A stretch of 64,000 nt of DNA from Flavobacteriales bacterium (GTDB taxonomy: Bacteria; Bacteroidota; Bacteroidia; NS11-12g; UBA9320). Position 1 is the first letter of the stretch, and each line of letters begins with the position of its first letter. The stretch covers positions 262,715-326,714 of the forward strand of contig JACJZV010000004.1 in NCBI GenBank assembly GCA_020635395.1, read 5' to 3'. Positions 34,747-42,923 of this stretch are shown here, in pieces. The notes below the pieces were generated by a model that was given only the letters and a program-made list of their open reading frames with translations, was not told the DNA's origin and searched no databases. Position numbers and translations under genes: made by a program.

Positions 34747-35502
34747 CTAGAAACAATTTATTTTGAATTCCTGAATCCACCCTCTATGAATATTTGTAAA
34801 ACTTAAGTTTGTTGCTTCATTTTCAAATCCCCCAATAACCCAAGGGGTTCCCTTCTTCCAATCAACCTCATGCAGTAAATCCGCTGCATTGAAATTATCC
34901 ACAATCATCAACTCATCCATAATATATTCCCCATCCAAGGTAATGTTTAATGGAAGTCCAACCCTTTTTTTTACAATAATTTCATGCCATTCAGTCAGAA
35001 ATTTAGATGAGTCAATCTGATAAATGTAGTTTAGCTGCTCATTTCCTTTGCCAAAACCGAATGTCCACCGAATCGAAGTAGGCGAATAGCAGATTGACGC
35101 CCCATATTCACCATTGAAGGATGAGTAATTCGCCAACAGCACACGATACTCTTCATTAAAATTTTGCAGAACAGAACTATCGCACTTAAATTTTATTAAA
35201 ATGTCCAAATTATCGCCGTTGACAACCCCGTTTTTCGTGTGAAATAACACCTTGGTCCCTGAAAAATAAAATTGGGAATCAATACAAACCCGAGGATATT
35301 CATCAACTTTACGGTCAACACCAAGTACATCAATTTCCTTATCCGCATATGAGCAGGAGTTGATAGATACAGATGTGGACTCAACCTTTTGAGAAACACC
35401 TGAGCTATTCTCATTTCGAAAATTACATTCTACACATAAAATGATACATAGTAAGTACGAAACAAATACTTTGATTTTTTGCACGCTTGCACTATAACCC
35501 AT
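34747..35502 (-). CDS. Secreted LamG-like protein, paralogue 1
   Basis: This 251-residue protein has a hydrophobic N-terminal segment with several Cys (SYLLCIILCVEC), so it is a probable lipoprotein or exported protein, although the lipobox is not ideal. Residues about 85-250 resemble a LamG/concanavalin-like fold: LLANYSSFNGEYGASICYS, WHEIIVKKRVG, ITLDGE, and WIQEFKINCF. It is similar along its length to the neighbouring gene (35492-36205), with shared GEYG, TEWH/MKWH and FTNIHRGWI/FSHFHIGEI positions. It overlaps that gene by 11 bases. Confidence 0.68.
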   Translation of the reverse strand: MGYSASVQKIKVFVSYLLCIILCVECNFRNENSSGVSQKVESTSVSINSCSYADKEIDVLGVDRKVDEYPRVCIDSQFYFSGTKVLFHTKNGVVNGDNLDILIKFKCDSSVLQNFNEEYRVLLANYSSFNGEYGASICYSPTSIRWTFGFGKGNEQLNYIYQIDSSKFLTEWHEIIVKKRVGLPLNITLDGEYIMDELMIVDNFNAADLLHEVDWKKGTPWVIGGFENEATNLSFTNIHRGWIQEFKINCF

Positions 35503-36205
35503 TAATCTTTAAATTTCGAATTTCTCCAATATGAAAATGGCTAAACACTACATTTTGTTCCCCCAATTCTTCCAACACTCCTATTGTCCATCTTGTATTT
35601 CTGTGCCATTTCAGCATCACCCAATCATTATTCGACTCACTTAGAATATCCAATCTAACATCTGAAGAGATCCCGTCAAGTGACAACTCCATAGTACCTT
35701 CAATACCATATATCGCCTTCAAATGATGCCACTTCATCAAGAATTTCTGATCTGGGATGTCAAATTTTAGAACTTGTAGCGAATTATTCTTGCCTCCCCC
35801 GACGGCAAAACCAACAATATTCTGATTGTAGTATATTTTTAAACCATACTCGCCATCGTTACTAGAATATCTCCCAATTAGAAATCTATAATCCGATGTT
35901 TCATCATAATTAGTAAATGAATCACTTTTAAAGTCAAATTCAATTTGAATAAAGTGGTTTATAGAATCAAGCCCTTCCTTTAGTGCTAAACCGGAAAAAC
36001 CATCAAATTGAAATTTACCTAGTAATGATAGTTGTTTTTCATTATTGATAAAATCAAATTTTTCGGGAGAAATTGTGTCGGGATTCAAAGAACTACTAAA
36101 GGTAATAGTATCCATCAAAACGTTGGCATGTTCAGAAACCATATTATTTTTCGAATTGCATGAAACTATGACCACAAGAGCTATATGAAAAAATCTTTTA
36201 ATCAT
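35492..36205 (-). CDS. Lipoprotein with LamG-like domain, paralogue 2
   Basis: This 237-residue protein has a signal with lipobox VIVSC (Cys at about 16). The mature part repeats the pattern of the previous gene: YRFLIGRYSSNDGEYGLKIYY, FLMKWHHLKAIYG, LSLDGIS and FSHFHIGEIRNLKING. The two are tandem paralogues. With the LamG-T9SS gene they form an islet of surface proteins on the strand opposite to the polysaccharide operon. The gene is divergent from the second glycosyltransferase, and the two reading frames nearly touch. Confidence 0.7.
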   Translation of the reverse strand: MIKRFFHIALVVIVSCNSKNNMVSEHANVLMDTITFSSSLNPDTISPEKFDFINNEKQLSLLGKFQFDGFSGLALKEGLDSINHFIQIEFDFKSDSFTNYDETSDYRFLIGRYSSNDGEYGLKIYYNQNIVGFAVGGGKNNSLQVLKFDIPDQKFLMKWHHLKAIYGIEGTMELSLDGISSDVRLDILSESNNDWVMLKWHRNTRWTIGVLEELGEQNVVFSHFHIGEIRNLKINGL

Positions 36206-36232
36206 AATGACCTCAAAAATAAAACATATCTA

Positions 36233-37468
36233 ATGAAATTTATACTCCCTACCTTTGCCCCCTTGAAAGGATTATACATACGGTCGGTATATTTTTTAGG
36301 AGTTACTGCAGGTGGCAGCGTTACTCATACTAGTGGCGTTATAAATTCCCTCTCAAGTAAAACTGAACTTAAGGTTATTGCTAACGAAAAACTACCTGAA
36401 GTTGAATGTGAAATTAAAATAATTTCTCCTATTTTAAAAAAAATTCCGGTGTTTGGAGAACTATTCTACAACCTAAAAATGTTGTACAATCTACGCAATT
36501 TGGATGGAGAGAATTATTCTTTTGTTTATCAACGATTCAGCGGTGAGTCTTTCTGTGGAGCGTATTTTGCATCAAAAAATAAAATCCCATTTATTCTTGA
36601 ATTCAATTCATCTGAAATTTGGAAATTGAAAAACTGGAGCAAAACCAATAGTGCCATAAAGAACATATTTAAGACTTCAATTCAGTTGCCAATAGTTCAA
36701 AAAATTGAAAAATACAACCTCAAAAAGGCTGCATTAATTGTGGTTGTTTCTGAGGTATTGAAAGAAAATTTAATTGAATTCGGAATTGATAAAAATAAAA
36801 TTTTGGTAAACCCTAACGGCGTAAATACGGATAAGTTCAATGCCATAGAAAAAGATCTATTATTATCAAAATCGTTAAACCTAGAAAATTATTTTGTCTT
36901 TGGATTTATCGGCACCTTCGGAAAATGGCATGGGGTTATGGAGCTTGCCCAAAGCATCATTCTGTTTTTTGATCGATTTCCAGAACTCGTCGGTAAGGTA
37001 AAATTTTTGATAATCGGCGATGGTAAGCTGTTTCAAGAGGTGGAACTTTTGATAAATCAATCAAAATATCGCAACAACGTTGTTTTAACAGGCAAAATAC
37101 CACAACAGGAAAATGCAAGATTTCTGCAAATTTGTGATGCTTTCGTTTCTCCACACATACCAAATCCCGATGGAACTAAGTTCTTTGGCTCTCCTACCAA
37201 ACTTTTTGAATATATGGCTTGCTCGAAACCAATCATAGCCAGTAACCTTGATCAAATCGGCGAAGTTTTAGAACACAATAAAACAGCTTTTTTAGTTGAA
37301 CCAGGGAACATTTTTGAATTAGCATCTGCCTACAAAATTGTTTTTGAGGACAAAACGCTTCAAAGTAATCTCGCGAATGCTGCATATACAGAAGTCTGCA
37401 GCAGATATACTTGGGATGCACATGTGGATAGAATTTTAGGCTGTATTGAAAAGAAATTAGCTGGATGA
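36233..37468 (+). CDS. Glycosyltransferase family 4, second paralogue
   Basis: This GT-B glycosyltransferase of about 411 residues matches the gene at 32348 in order and wording: GGSVTHTSGVINSL, FCGAYFASKNKIPFILEFN, LIVVVSEVLKENL, NPNGVNTDKF, GSPTKLFEYMACSK and SRYTWDAHVD. The start is set at ATG 36233, which aligns with the first gene; the frame is open to 36185, where it would run into the divergent lipoprotein gene. A likely tandem duplication with altered specificity, the pair adding consecutive sugars. It overlaps the next gene by 4 bases. Confidence 0.9.
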   Translation: MKFILPTFAPLKGLYIRSVYFLGVTAGGSVTHTSGVINSLSSKTELKVIANEKLPEVECEIKIISPILKKIPVFGELFYNLKMLYNLRNLDGENYSFVYQRFSGESFCGAYFASKNKIPFILEFNSSEIWKLKNWSKTNSAIKNIFKTSIQLPIVQKIEKYNLKKAALIVVVSEVLKENLIEFGIDKNKILVNPNGVNTDKFNAIEKDLLLSKSLNLENYFVFGFIGTFGKWHGVMELAQSIILFFDRFPELVGKVKFLIIGDGKLFQEVELLINQSKYRNNVVLTGKIPQQENARFLQICDAFVSPHIPNPDGTKFFGSPTKLFEYMACSKPIIASNLDQIGEVLEHNKTAFLVEPGNIFELASAYKIVFEDKTLQSNLANAAYTEVCSRYTWDAHVDRILGCIEKKLAG

Positions 37469-39639
37469 AAATAATTGCTACCATCAAACATCTTTCGAAG
37501 TTCCCTCCTCATATCATATTGAGTAAGGTGAAAAATCGATTTAAACAAATTAGAAACAAGAAACAACTTTCAAACTTATATGTAAATACAGACACTAGAC
37601 TTTCTCAGAAAATATCAGTATCCAAGCTTTTCAACCAGTCCTTTTTATCAATTTTCGGTCCTCCCCACCCCCTCTCCACCTTTTCACTTCTCGGCAGTGG
37701 TCTAATCCATAATTTTTATGACACAGAGACATTAGGTCTTGAAAATTACAAATACAATCAAAACCTTGATATTAAAGAGTTTGACAAAAACGGTGATTGG
37801 CTTGGACAAGTAGTGCTCCCATCCCAGTTGGATTTTAGCAAAAATTGCTGGATTGAAATTTTGAAGTTAAATCCACGCTATAAGCCAATTGATTGGCAAA
37901 AGGATTTTAAAAGCGGTTTTCGGTGGAGTGCCAAACATTTGTTTGATGAGCAAAGAAAACTTATGTCCGAAAAAAAGGGTGTCGATTTAAAAGTACCTTG
38001 GGAGTTATCGCGTCTTCAACATTTGCCAATGGCAGCGATTTTTGCTTCGCAAAAATCGCCCGACAACGACAAATTAATCTCTGAAATTTACTGCCAAATA
38101 CTCGATTTTGTGATGGCCAACCCCATTGGAATGGGTGTAAATTTCAATTGCCCAATGGATATTGGCATCCGAAACGCCAACATTTTGTTAACCCTCAATT
38201 TTTTGCCAAAAGAAAAGGAGAATAGTCAGAATAATGGACTTATAGCTAATTATATAGCAGAAAGCACCAAACATATTTTGGAAGACATTGAATACCGCGA
38301 CGGCCTCACATCCAACCATTATTTAGGTAATGTTTTGGGTGTTTTGTTTGCTGGTGCTTATCTCGAAAATCATAAAAACGCAGACCAATGGCTTGCTTTT
38401 GGCATTCAGGAATTGGAACGAAGTATGGCTCGCCAATTTTTTGAGGATGGCAGCAATTTTGAGGGCAGCACGAGTTATCATCGGTTGAGTGGAGAAATGA
38501 TGATTTGGGGAGCAGCGGTAGTTCTTTCTCTGTCGAAAGACAGAATCGAAAAACTAAAAGCATATCAAACAAATGGATGGAAATATGAGGCTCCACTTTT
38601 TAAACCACATAAGCAACAATTTGATTTTGAGCATTTTATTCTCTCAAAATCTTTTTGGTGCAAGCTAAAAAAGAGTTTGTTTTTTGCTGAAAATATCTCA
38701 AAACGGAATGGAGAAATTCCGCAATTTGGCGATAATGACAGCGGTCGGTTTGTGCGATTAACCCCTGTTGGTAAATGGATTTCTGCCCAACAAGCCGCAG
38801 AAAAATACATCAGCCTGCCAAAAAATTATTTTGAAAAATATCCCGCGGAACAGTTTTGGGATGAAAACCACTTGAACCATGCAGGGTTTATCAGTTCGGT
38901 GTATGGGTTGATGGGAAAAAAGCCAAGGAATCCTTTGCATTTCGCTGCTGCCGAATATGATTTTTTTGACTCAATTGTACAACAAACCCCACAATTTAGA
39001 AGCTATTTTAACGATTTATCTGGCTCAATTTTGCAGCCTGTTGCAAACCAAATTCCACCGCTCAGTTTTGCATTTCACAAAGAAAAAACCTTCGATTTTT
39101 CGGATAGAGAAGTTGAATTTACAAACAAAATAGAACTAAATTATTTTCCTGATTTCCAATTAGCTGTGTTAAAAAACGAGTACTTTTACCTTGCCTTAGC
39201 GGGTATATCCAACCCAAAACAGCACCACTCATTGGGCCATACGCATAGCGACAAATTGTCGGTAGAATTGCAAGTGCAGGGCGATGACATATTATTAAAT
39301 CCGGGTACCTATTTGTACACTCCCATTCCGGAGTACCGTGAGCTTTTTCGTTCCGTAAAATCGCACAACACCATTAGTGTGAACGGCCAAGAACAGAATA
39401 CTCCACTTCAGGGCAACCTCGGACTTTTTAATTTGAAAAATGAGGTTCGATTTGAATTAATTTGTTTGACAGAAACAGAAATAATTGCCCAAATTAGATA
39501 CCGTAAAATCATTCATCGGCGAAGAATAGAAATCAACCAAAAAACCATTAAAATTGAAGATTGGTGCAATTTTGATTTCATCCAACATTGGAATTTAAAC
39601 AACATATACTCAAACGGTTACGGTCAAAGAATACGATAA
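37465..39639 (+). CDS. Heparinase II/III family protein (alginate lyase-like)
   Basis: This 724-residue protein has a helical (alpha/alpha-toroid) region (about 90-400; DIEYRDGLTSNHYLGNVLGV, FEGSTSYHRLSGEMM) and a heparinase-type C-terminal beta-sandwich (about 440-710) with GHTHSDKLSVEL. Lyases of this family cleave uronic-acid-containing polymers. It has no signal peptide and sits inside the biosynthetic operon, as in other loci with the bi-domain oxidoreductase, so it may act in chain processing or length control. It is spaced 1 base from the next gene. Confidence 0.88.
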   Translation: MKIIATIKHLSKFPPHIILSKVKNRFKQIRNKKQLSNLYVNTDTRLSQKISVSKLFNQSFLSIFGPPHPLSTFSLLGSGLIHNFYDTETLGLENYKYNQNLDIKEFDKNGDWLGQVVLPSQLDFSKNCWIEILKLNPRYKPIDWQKDFKSGFRWSAKHLFDEQRKLMSEKKGVDLKVPWELSRLQHLPMAAIFASQKSPDNDKLISEIYCQILDFVMANPIGMGVNFNCPMDIGIRNANILLTLNFLPKEKENSQNNGLIANYIAESTKHILEDIEYRDGLTSNHYLGNVLGVLFAGAYLENHKNADQWLAFGIQELERSMARQFFEDGSNFEGSTSYHRLSGEMMIWGAAVVLSLSKDRIEKLKAYQTNGWKYEAPLFKPHKQQFDFEHFILSKSFWCKLKKSLFFAENISKRNGEIPQFGDNDSGRFVRLTPVGKWISAQQAAEKYISLPKNYFEKYPAEQFWDENHLNHAGFISSVYGLMGKKPRNPLHFAAAEYDFFDSIVQQTPQFRSYFNDLSGSILQPVANQIPPLSFAFHKEKTFDFSDREVEFTNKIELNYFPDFQLAVLKNEYFYLALAGISNPKQHHSLGHTHSDKLSVELQVQGDDILLNPGTYLYTPIPEYRELFRSVKSHNTISVNGQEQNTPLQGNLGLFNLKNEVRFELICLTETEIIAQIRYRKIIHRRRIEINQKTIKIEDWCNFDFIQHWNLNNIYSNGYGQRIR

Positions 39640-39640
39640 T

Positions 39641-40939
39641 TTGAAAAAATTTTTACTCATAGCCTATTATTGGCCTCCTGCTGGCGGAGGGGGTGTTCAG
39701 CGATGGTTGAAAATGACCAAATACCTTCCCTCTGAAGGCTGGAAACCCATTGTTTTTACTCCCGAAAATGGCGAAGCACCTGTGGTGGATGAGTCTTTGT
39801 TAAATGAGGTAAGTGCGGAGGTACAAACCTTAAAAATTCCGATATGGGAGCCTTATGGATTTTATAAAAAATTCACCGGGAAAAAATCAAACGAAAAGGT
39901 TTACTCCGGATTTATAAACGACAAAAAAGAGAGCTTTGCCCAAAAGGCATCCGTTTTTATTCGAGGTAATTTTTTCATTCCAGATGCCCGTAAATTCTGG
40001 ATTCGACCTTCTATTAAATTTCTAACCAATTATTTGAAAGAAAACCCCGTAGATGCCATTATTTCTACCGGACCGCCACACACCACGCACCTAATTGCAT
40101 TGGGTGTTACAAAAAAAATGAACATCCCGTGGGTGGCAGATTTTAGAGATCCATGGACCAACATTGATTTTTACGACCAACTAAGACTTACCAAATGGGC
40201 GGATAAAAAACACCGAAAATTAGAGCAATCTGTTCTGAAAAATGCCACTGAAATTGTGACAGTTAGTTCGCACTGGGCAGATGATTTTAAAAAACTTTGC
40301 AACCGCAATATAACCGTTATCCGCAATGGTTTCGACCACAATGATTTTGGAAATGCCGAGGTAAGGTTGGACTCAAAATTCAGTATTTGTCATATTGGGT
40401 CAATGAATAAAGACCGAAATCCTGAAGCGTTTTGGATAGCCTTGAATAAGTTGGTAAAAGAACACGAAAACTTTTCTAACCAATTAGAAATCAAATTGAT
40501 TGGCCAGGTAGATCACAGCATTTTTAGTTCTATCGAAAAATTTGAATTAAAAACCCACCTGAATCACATTCCGTTTTTACCGCATAAATCGGCCATTGCA
40601 GAACTCGAAAAATCTCAAGTATTGCTCATTCCAATCAACGACACTCCAAACAGTCTGGGCGTGGTTCCCGGCAAAATTTATGAATATTTGGGTGCCAACC
40701 GACCCATTTTAGGCATCGGGCCAAACACAGGAGATTCGGCCAAAATATTGGATGATTCAGGTGCAGGCAAAATGTTTGAATATCAAGACGTTGAAGGTAT
40801 TCGCAAGCAAATTTTGGCCTATTTTGAGGATTATCAGTCAAAAAATCTTAGTGTAAAACAAAACGAGATTATGAAATACAGCCGCAAGTCGATGGCTCAA
40901 CAATATGCCAAATTACTAAACAATATTTTGTCGTTATAA
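39641..40939 (+). CDS. Glycosyltransferase (GT4-like)
   Basis: This 432-residue GT-B enzyme begins MKKFLLIAYYWPPAGGGGVQ, the loop typical of the GT4-like N-terminal domain; DAIISTGPPHTTHLIALGV, WVADFRDPWTNIDFY and ITVIRNGFDHNDFG follow, with GKIYEYLGANRPILGIGP in the donor domain. It is the last gene of the polysaccharide row. The start is a TTG one base after the heparinase-family stop. The donor sugar is unknown. Confidence 0.9.
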   Translation: MKKFLLIAYYWPPAGGGGVQRWLKMTKYLPSEGWKPIVFTPENGEAPVVDESLLNEVSAEVQTLKIPIWEPYGFYKKFTGKKSNEKVYSGFINDKKESFAQKASVFIRGNFFIPDARKFWIRPSIKFLTNYLKENPVDAIISTGPPHTTHLIALGVTKKMNIPWVADFRDPWTNIDFYDQLRLTKWADKKHRKLEQSVLKNATEIVTVSSHWADDFKKLCNRNITVIRNGFDHNDFGNAEVRLDSKFSICHIGSMNKDRNPEAFWIALNKLVKEHENFSNQLEIKLIGQVDHSIFSSIEKFELKTHLNHIPFLPHKSAIAELEKSQVLLIPINDTPNSLGVVPGKIYEYLGANRPILGIGPNTGDSAKILDDSGAGKMFEYQDVEGIRKQILAYFEDYQSKNLSVKQNEIMKYSRKSMAQQYAKLLNNILSL

Positions 40940-40951
40940 AATGGTTATCCT

Positions 40952-41884
40952 ATGTCAAATAATATAATATCTATTGCAATTCATGGAGGAGCAGGCACTT
41001 TGTTGCCGGAAGGAATATCTACCGAACAAGAAAAAACCTATAAATCAGCCCTATCGGAAGCATTAAATGCGGGATACTCGGTGTTGGAAAAAGGCGGAGA
41101 TGCACTTGATGCCGTAGAAACAGCTGTAAAAAGTTTGGAAGATTGTCCATTGTTTAATGCTGGTAGAGGAAGCGTTTTTACGGCCAATGGCTCACACGAA
41201 ATGGACGCATCCATTATGGAGGGTCTAAACCGAAATGCAGGAGCCGTATCTTTGGTGCAAGGTATAAAAAACCCCATTTCATTGGCACGGGCTGTGATGG
41301 AAAAATCTGGCCATGTATTTTTGGCTGGGCAAGGTGCAATGGATTTCGCCAAGCAACTGGAAATTGAATGTTTGTCCGATGAATATTTCTTTGACCAATA
41401 TAGATTTGACCAATGGCAAACGGTTAAAAACACCGATCAATTCCAACTTGACCACACGTCAAAAGAGCATAAATTCGGCACTGTAGGAGCTGTAGCCTGC
41501 GATATTAGGGGCAATTTGGCAGCTGCCACATCCACCGGAGGTATGACAAACAAAAAGTTTGGACGTGTTGGCGACAGCCCGCTTATTGGATGCGGCAACT
41601 ATGCCAATAACCAAACATGTGCTGTTTCGTGTACCGGAAGCGGTGAATATTTTATCAGAAGTGTTGTGGCCTACGAAGTTTCTGCCCTCATAGAATTTAA
41701 AAATTTGAGTTTGGAAGAGGCTTGTGCAGAGGTTATACATAAACGGTTGCCCCTTCTAAATGGCGATGGAGGTCTAATAGCCGTTGATAGTAAAGGAAAT
41801 TTTTGTATGCCGTTTAACACCGCAGGAATGTATAGGGCAGCAAAAAATAACCGCAATGTAGAAGTGGTTGCCATTTTTTCATAA
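40952..41884 (+). CDS. iaaA: Isoaspartyl peptidase/L-asparaginase
   Basis: This 310-residue Ntn-hydrolase is autocleaved between the alpha and beta chains at Thr177 (KFGTVGAVA), which becomes the nucleophile; it starts with ISIAIHGGAGT and has GGMTNKKFGRVGDSPLIG in the beta chain. It splits beta-aspartyl dipeptides and asparagine. Next to cyanophycinase and cyanophycin synthetase genes, its likely substrate is beta-Asp-Arg, completing the breakdown of cyanophycin to aspartate and arginine. It follows the glycosyltransferase by 12 bases and may be co-transcribed with the polysaccharide operon. Confidence 0.93.
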   Translation: MSNNIISIAIHGGAGTLLPEGISTEQEKTYKSALSEALNAGYSVLEKGGDALDAVETAVKSLEDCPLFNAGRGSVFTANGSHEMDASIMEGLNRNAGAVSLVQGIKNPISLARAVMEKSGHVFLAGQGAMDFAKQLEIECLSDEYFFDQYRFDQWQTVKNTDQFQLDHTSKEHKFGTVGAVACDIRGNLAAATSTGGMTNKKFGRVGDSPLIGCGNYANNQTCAVSCTGSGEYFIRSVVAYEVSALIEFKNLSLEEACAEVIHKRLPLLNGDGGLIAVDSKGNFCMPFNTAGMYRAAKNNRNVEVVAIFS

Positions 41885-41916
41885 ATATAGCAAACCTTTC
41901 CGTTTGTTATCTTATA

Positions 41917-42786
41917 CTAATTAAAAGGGGCATCAATAGGTAATACCGCCACTTTTTTGGTTGAAAGAGTATATCGGTCTGAGTTTGACAAGACATGCAC
42001 TTTCAAATTAGTGATGGTCATGGGGGTGCCGGGTTCTAATAGGGCTTCGCTGTTGTGTTCTATTTCGCTGCCATCAAAAATAATAACCATACCCGTGCCT
42101 ATTACTTTTAAATCATCTCCATTTTTAATTACCACACCCGTATTTTCAGACAAGCCTATGCCCAAAATTGACGGAAACTTCGCCACGGCCTGAGCAATTC
42201 TGCCAAACCTTCCGCGTTGCACAAAGTGTGTATCAATCATTATTTGCGGCAGCCACCCCATGCCCTTCGACATTTTTACTGTACCTTTTACAAAAGATTC
42301 GGATGCAATACCACCGGCAATCATTTCTTCCGACATAGCCATCGCTCCTGCACTGGTTCCGGCAAGCACAAATTCTGGGTCGTTGGCATATCTATTGGTA
42401 AGTATTTCGTGCAAGGCACTACCTCCAATTATTTTGGTAATTTTTGATTGGTCGCCGCCCGAAAACATCACACAACTGGATTTTCTAACTATCTCAAGAT
42501 TTTTAGGATTGTTGGCGTCTGCTTTTTTCCGAATATCCAGCACCGTTACATTTTTACAACCCAACAATTCAAAGGTTTGAATGTAGGTTTGACCAACCTC
42601 AACCGGAATGCTGGAAGCCGTTGGAATAACAACAAAACTTTTGTCTTTTCCTCCGCTTTCCCGCACCACATGCGAGATAATTCCCTCCTGAATAAATTCG
42701 AGTGTCTCGGTTTCACTTCGGTTGATATCATCCCCTTTATCCTCGTTTCCGCCAATCGGAATTAATATACCCTTCGCTTTAAACAT
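41917..42786 (-). CDS. cphB: Cyanophycinase
   Basis: This 289-residue serine exopeptidase of the S51 family releases beta-Asp-Arg dipeptides from cyanophycin. The nucleophile lies in GTSAGAMAMS (Ser145), with FSGGDQSKI at 109-117 and an early IPIGGNEDKGDD. No signal peptide is evident, so it is intracellular, as for granule mobilisation. It is divergent from cphA across a 137-base region and has its own -7 element. Confidence 0.94.
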   Translation of the reverse strand: MFKAKGILIPIGGNEDKGDDINRSETETLEFIQEGIISHVVRESGGKDKSFVVIPTASSIPVEVGQTYIQTFELLGCKNVTVLDIRKKADANNPKNLEIVRKSSCVMFSGGDQSKITKIIGGSALHEILTNRYANDPEFVLAGTSAGAMAMSEEMIAGGIASESFVKGTVKMSKGMGWLPQIMIDTHFVQRGRFGRIAQAVAKFPSILGIGLSENTGVVIKNGDDLKVIGTGMVIIFDGSEIEHNSEALLEPGTPMTITNLKVHVLSNSDRYTLSTKKVAVLPIDAPFN

Positions 42787-42814
42787 TGTTTTTATCGCCT
42801 AATAATTTTGGGGG

Positions 42815-42822
42815 CAAAGGTA
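42815..42822 (-). promoter_or_regulatory. -7 promoter element of cphB
   Basis: On the minus strand TACCTTTG matches TAnnTTTG, 28 nt before the cphB start. No comparable element was seen for cphA in the same divergent region. Confidence 0.5.
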
Positions 42823-42923
42823 TTTCAGCCATTCAATTAAAAAATATTGTATTTGAAAGGTTTACTTATTATCATTGTTCGTTGAATTGTTTCAGAAGTT
42901 TTATCAAGATTTATTAGAGAAAC

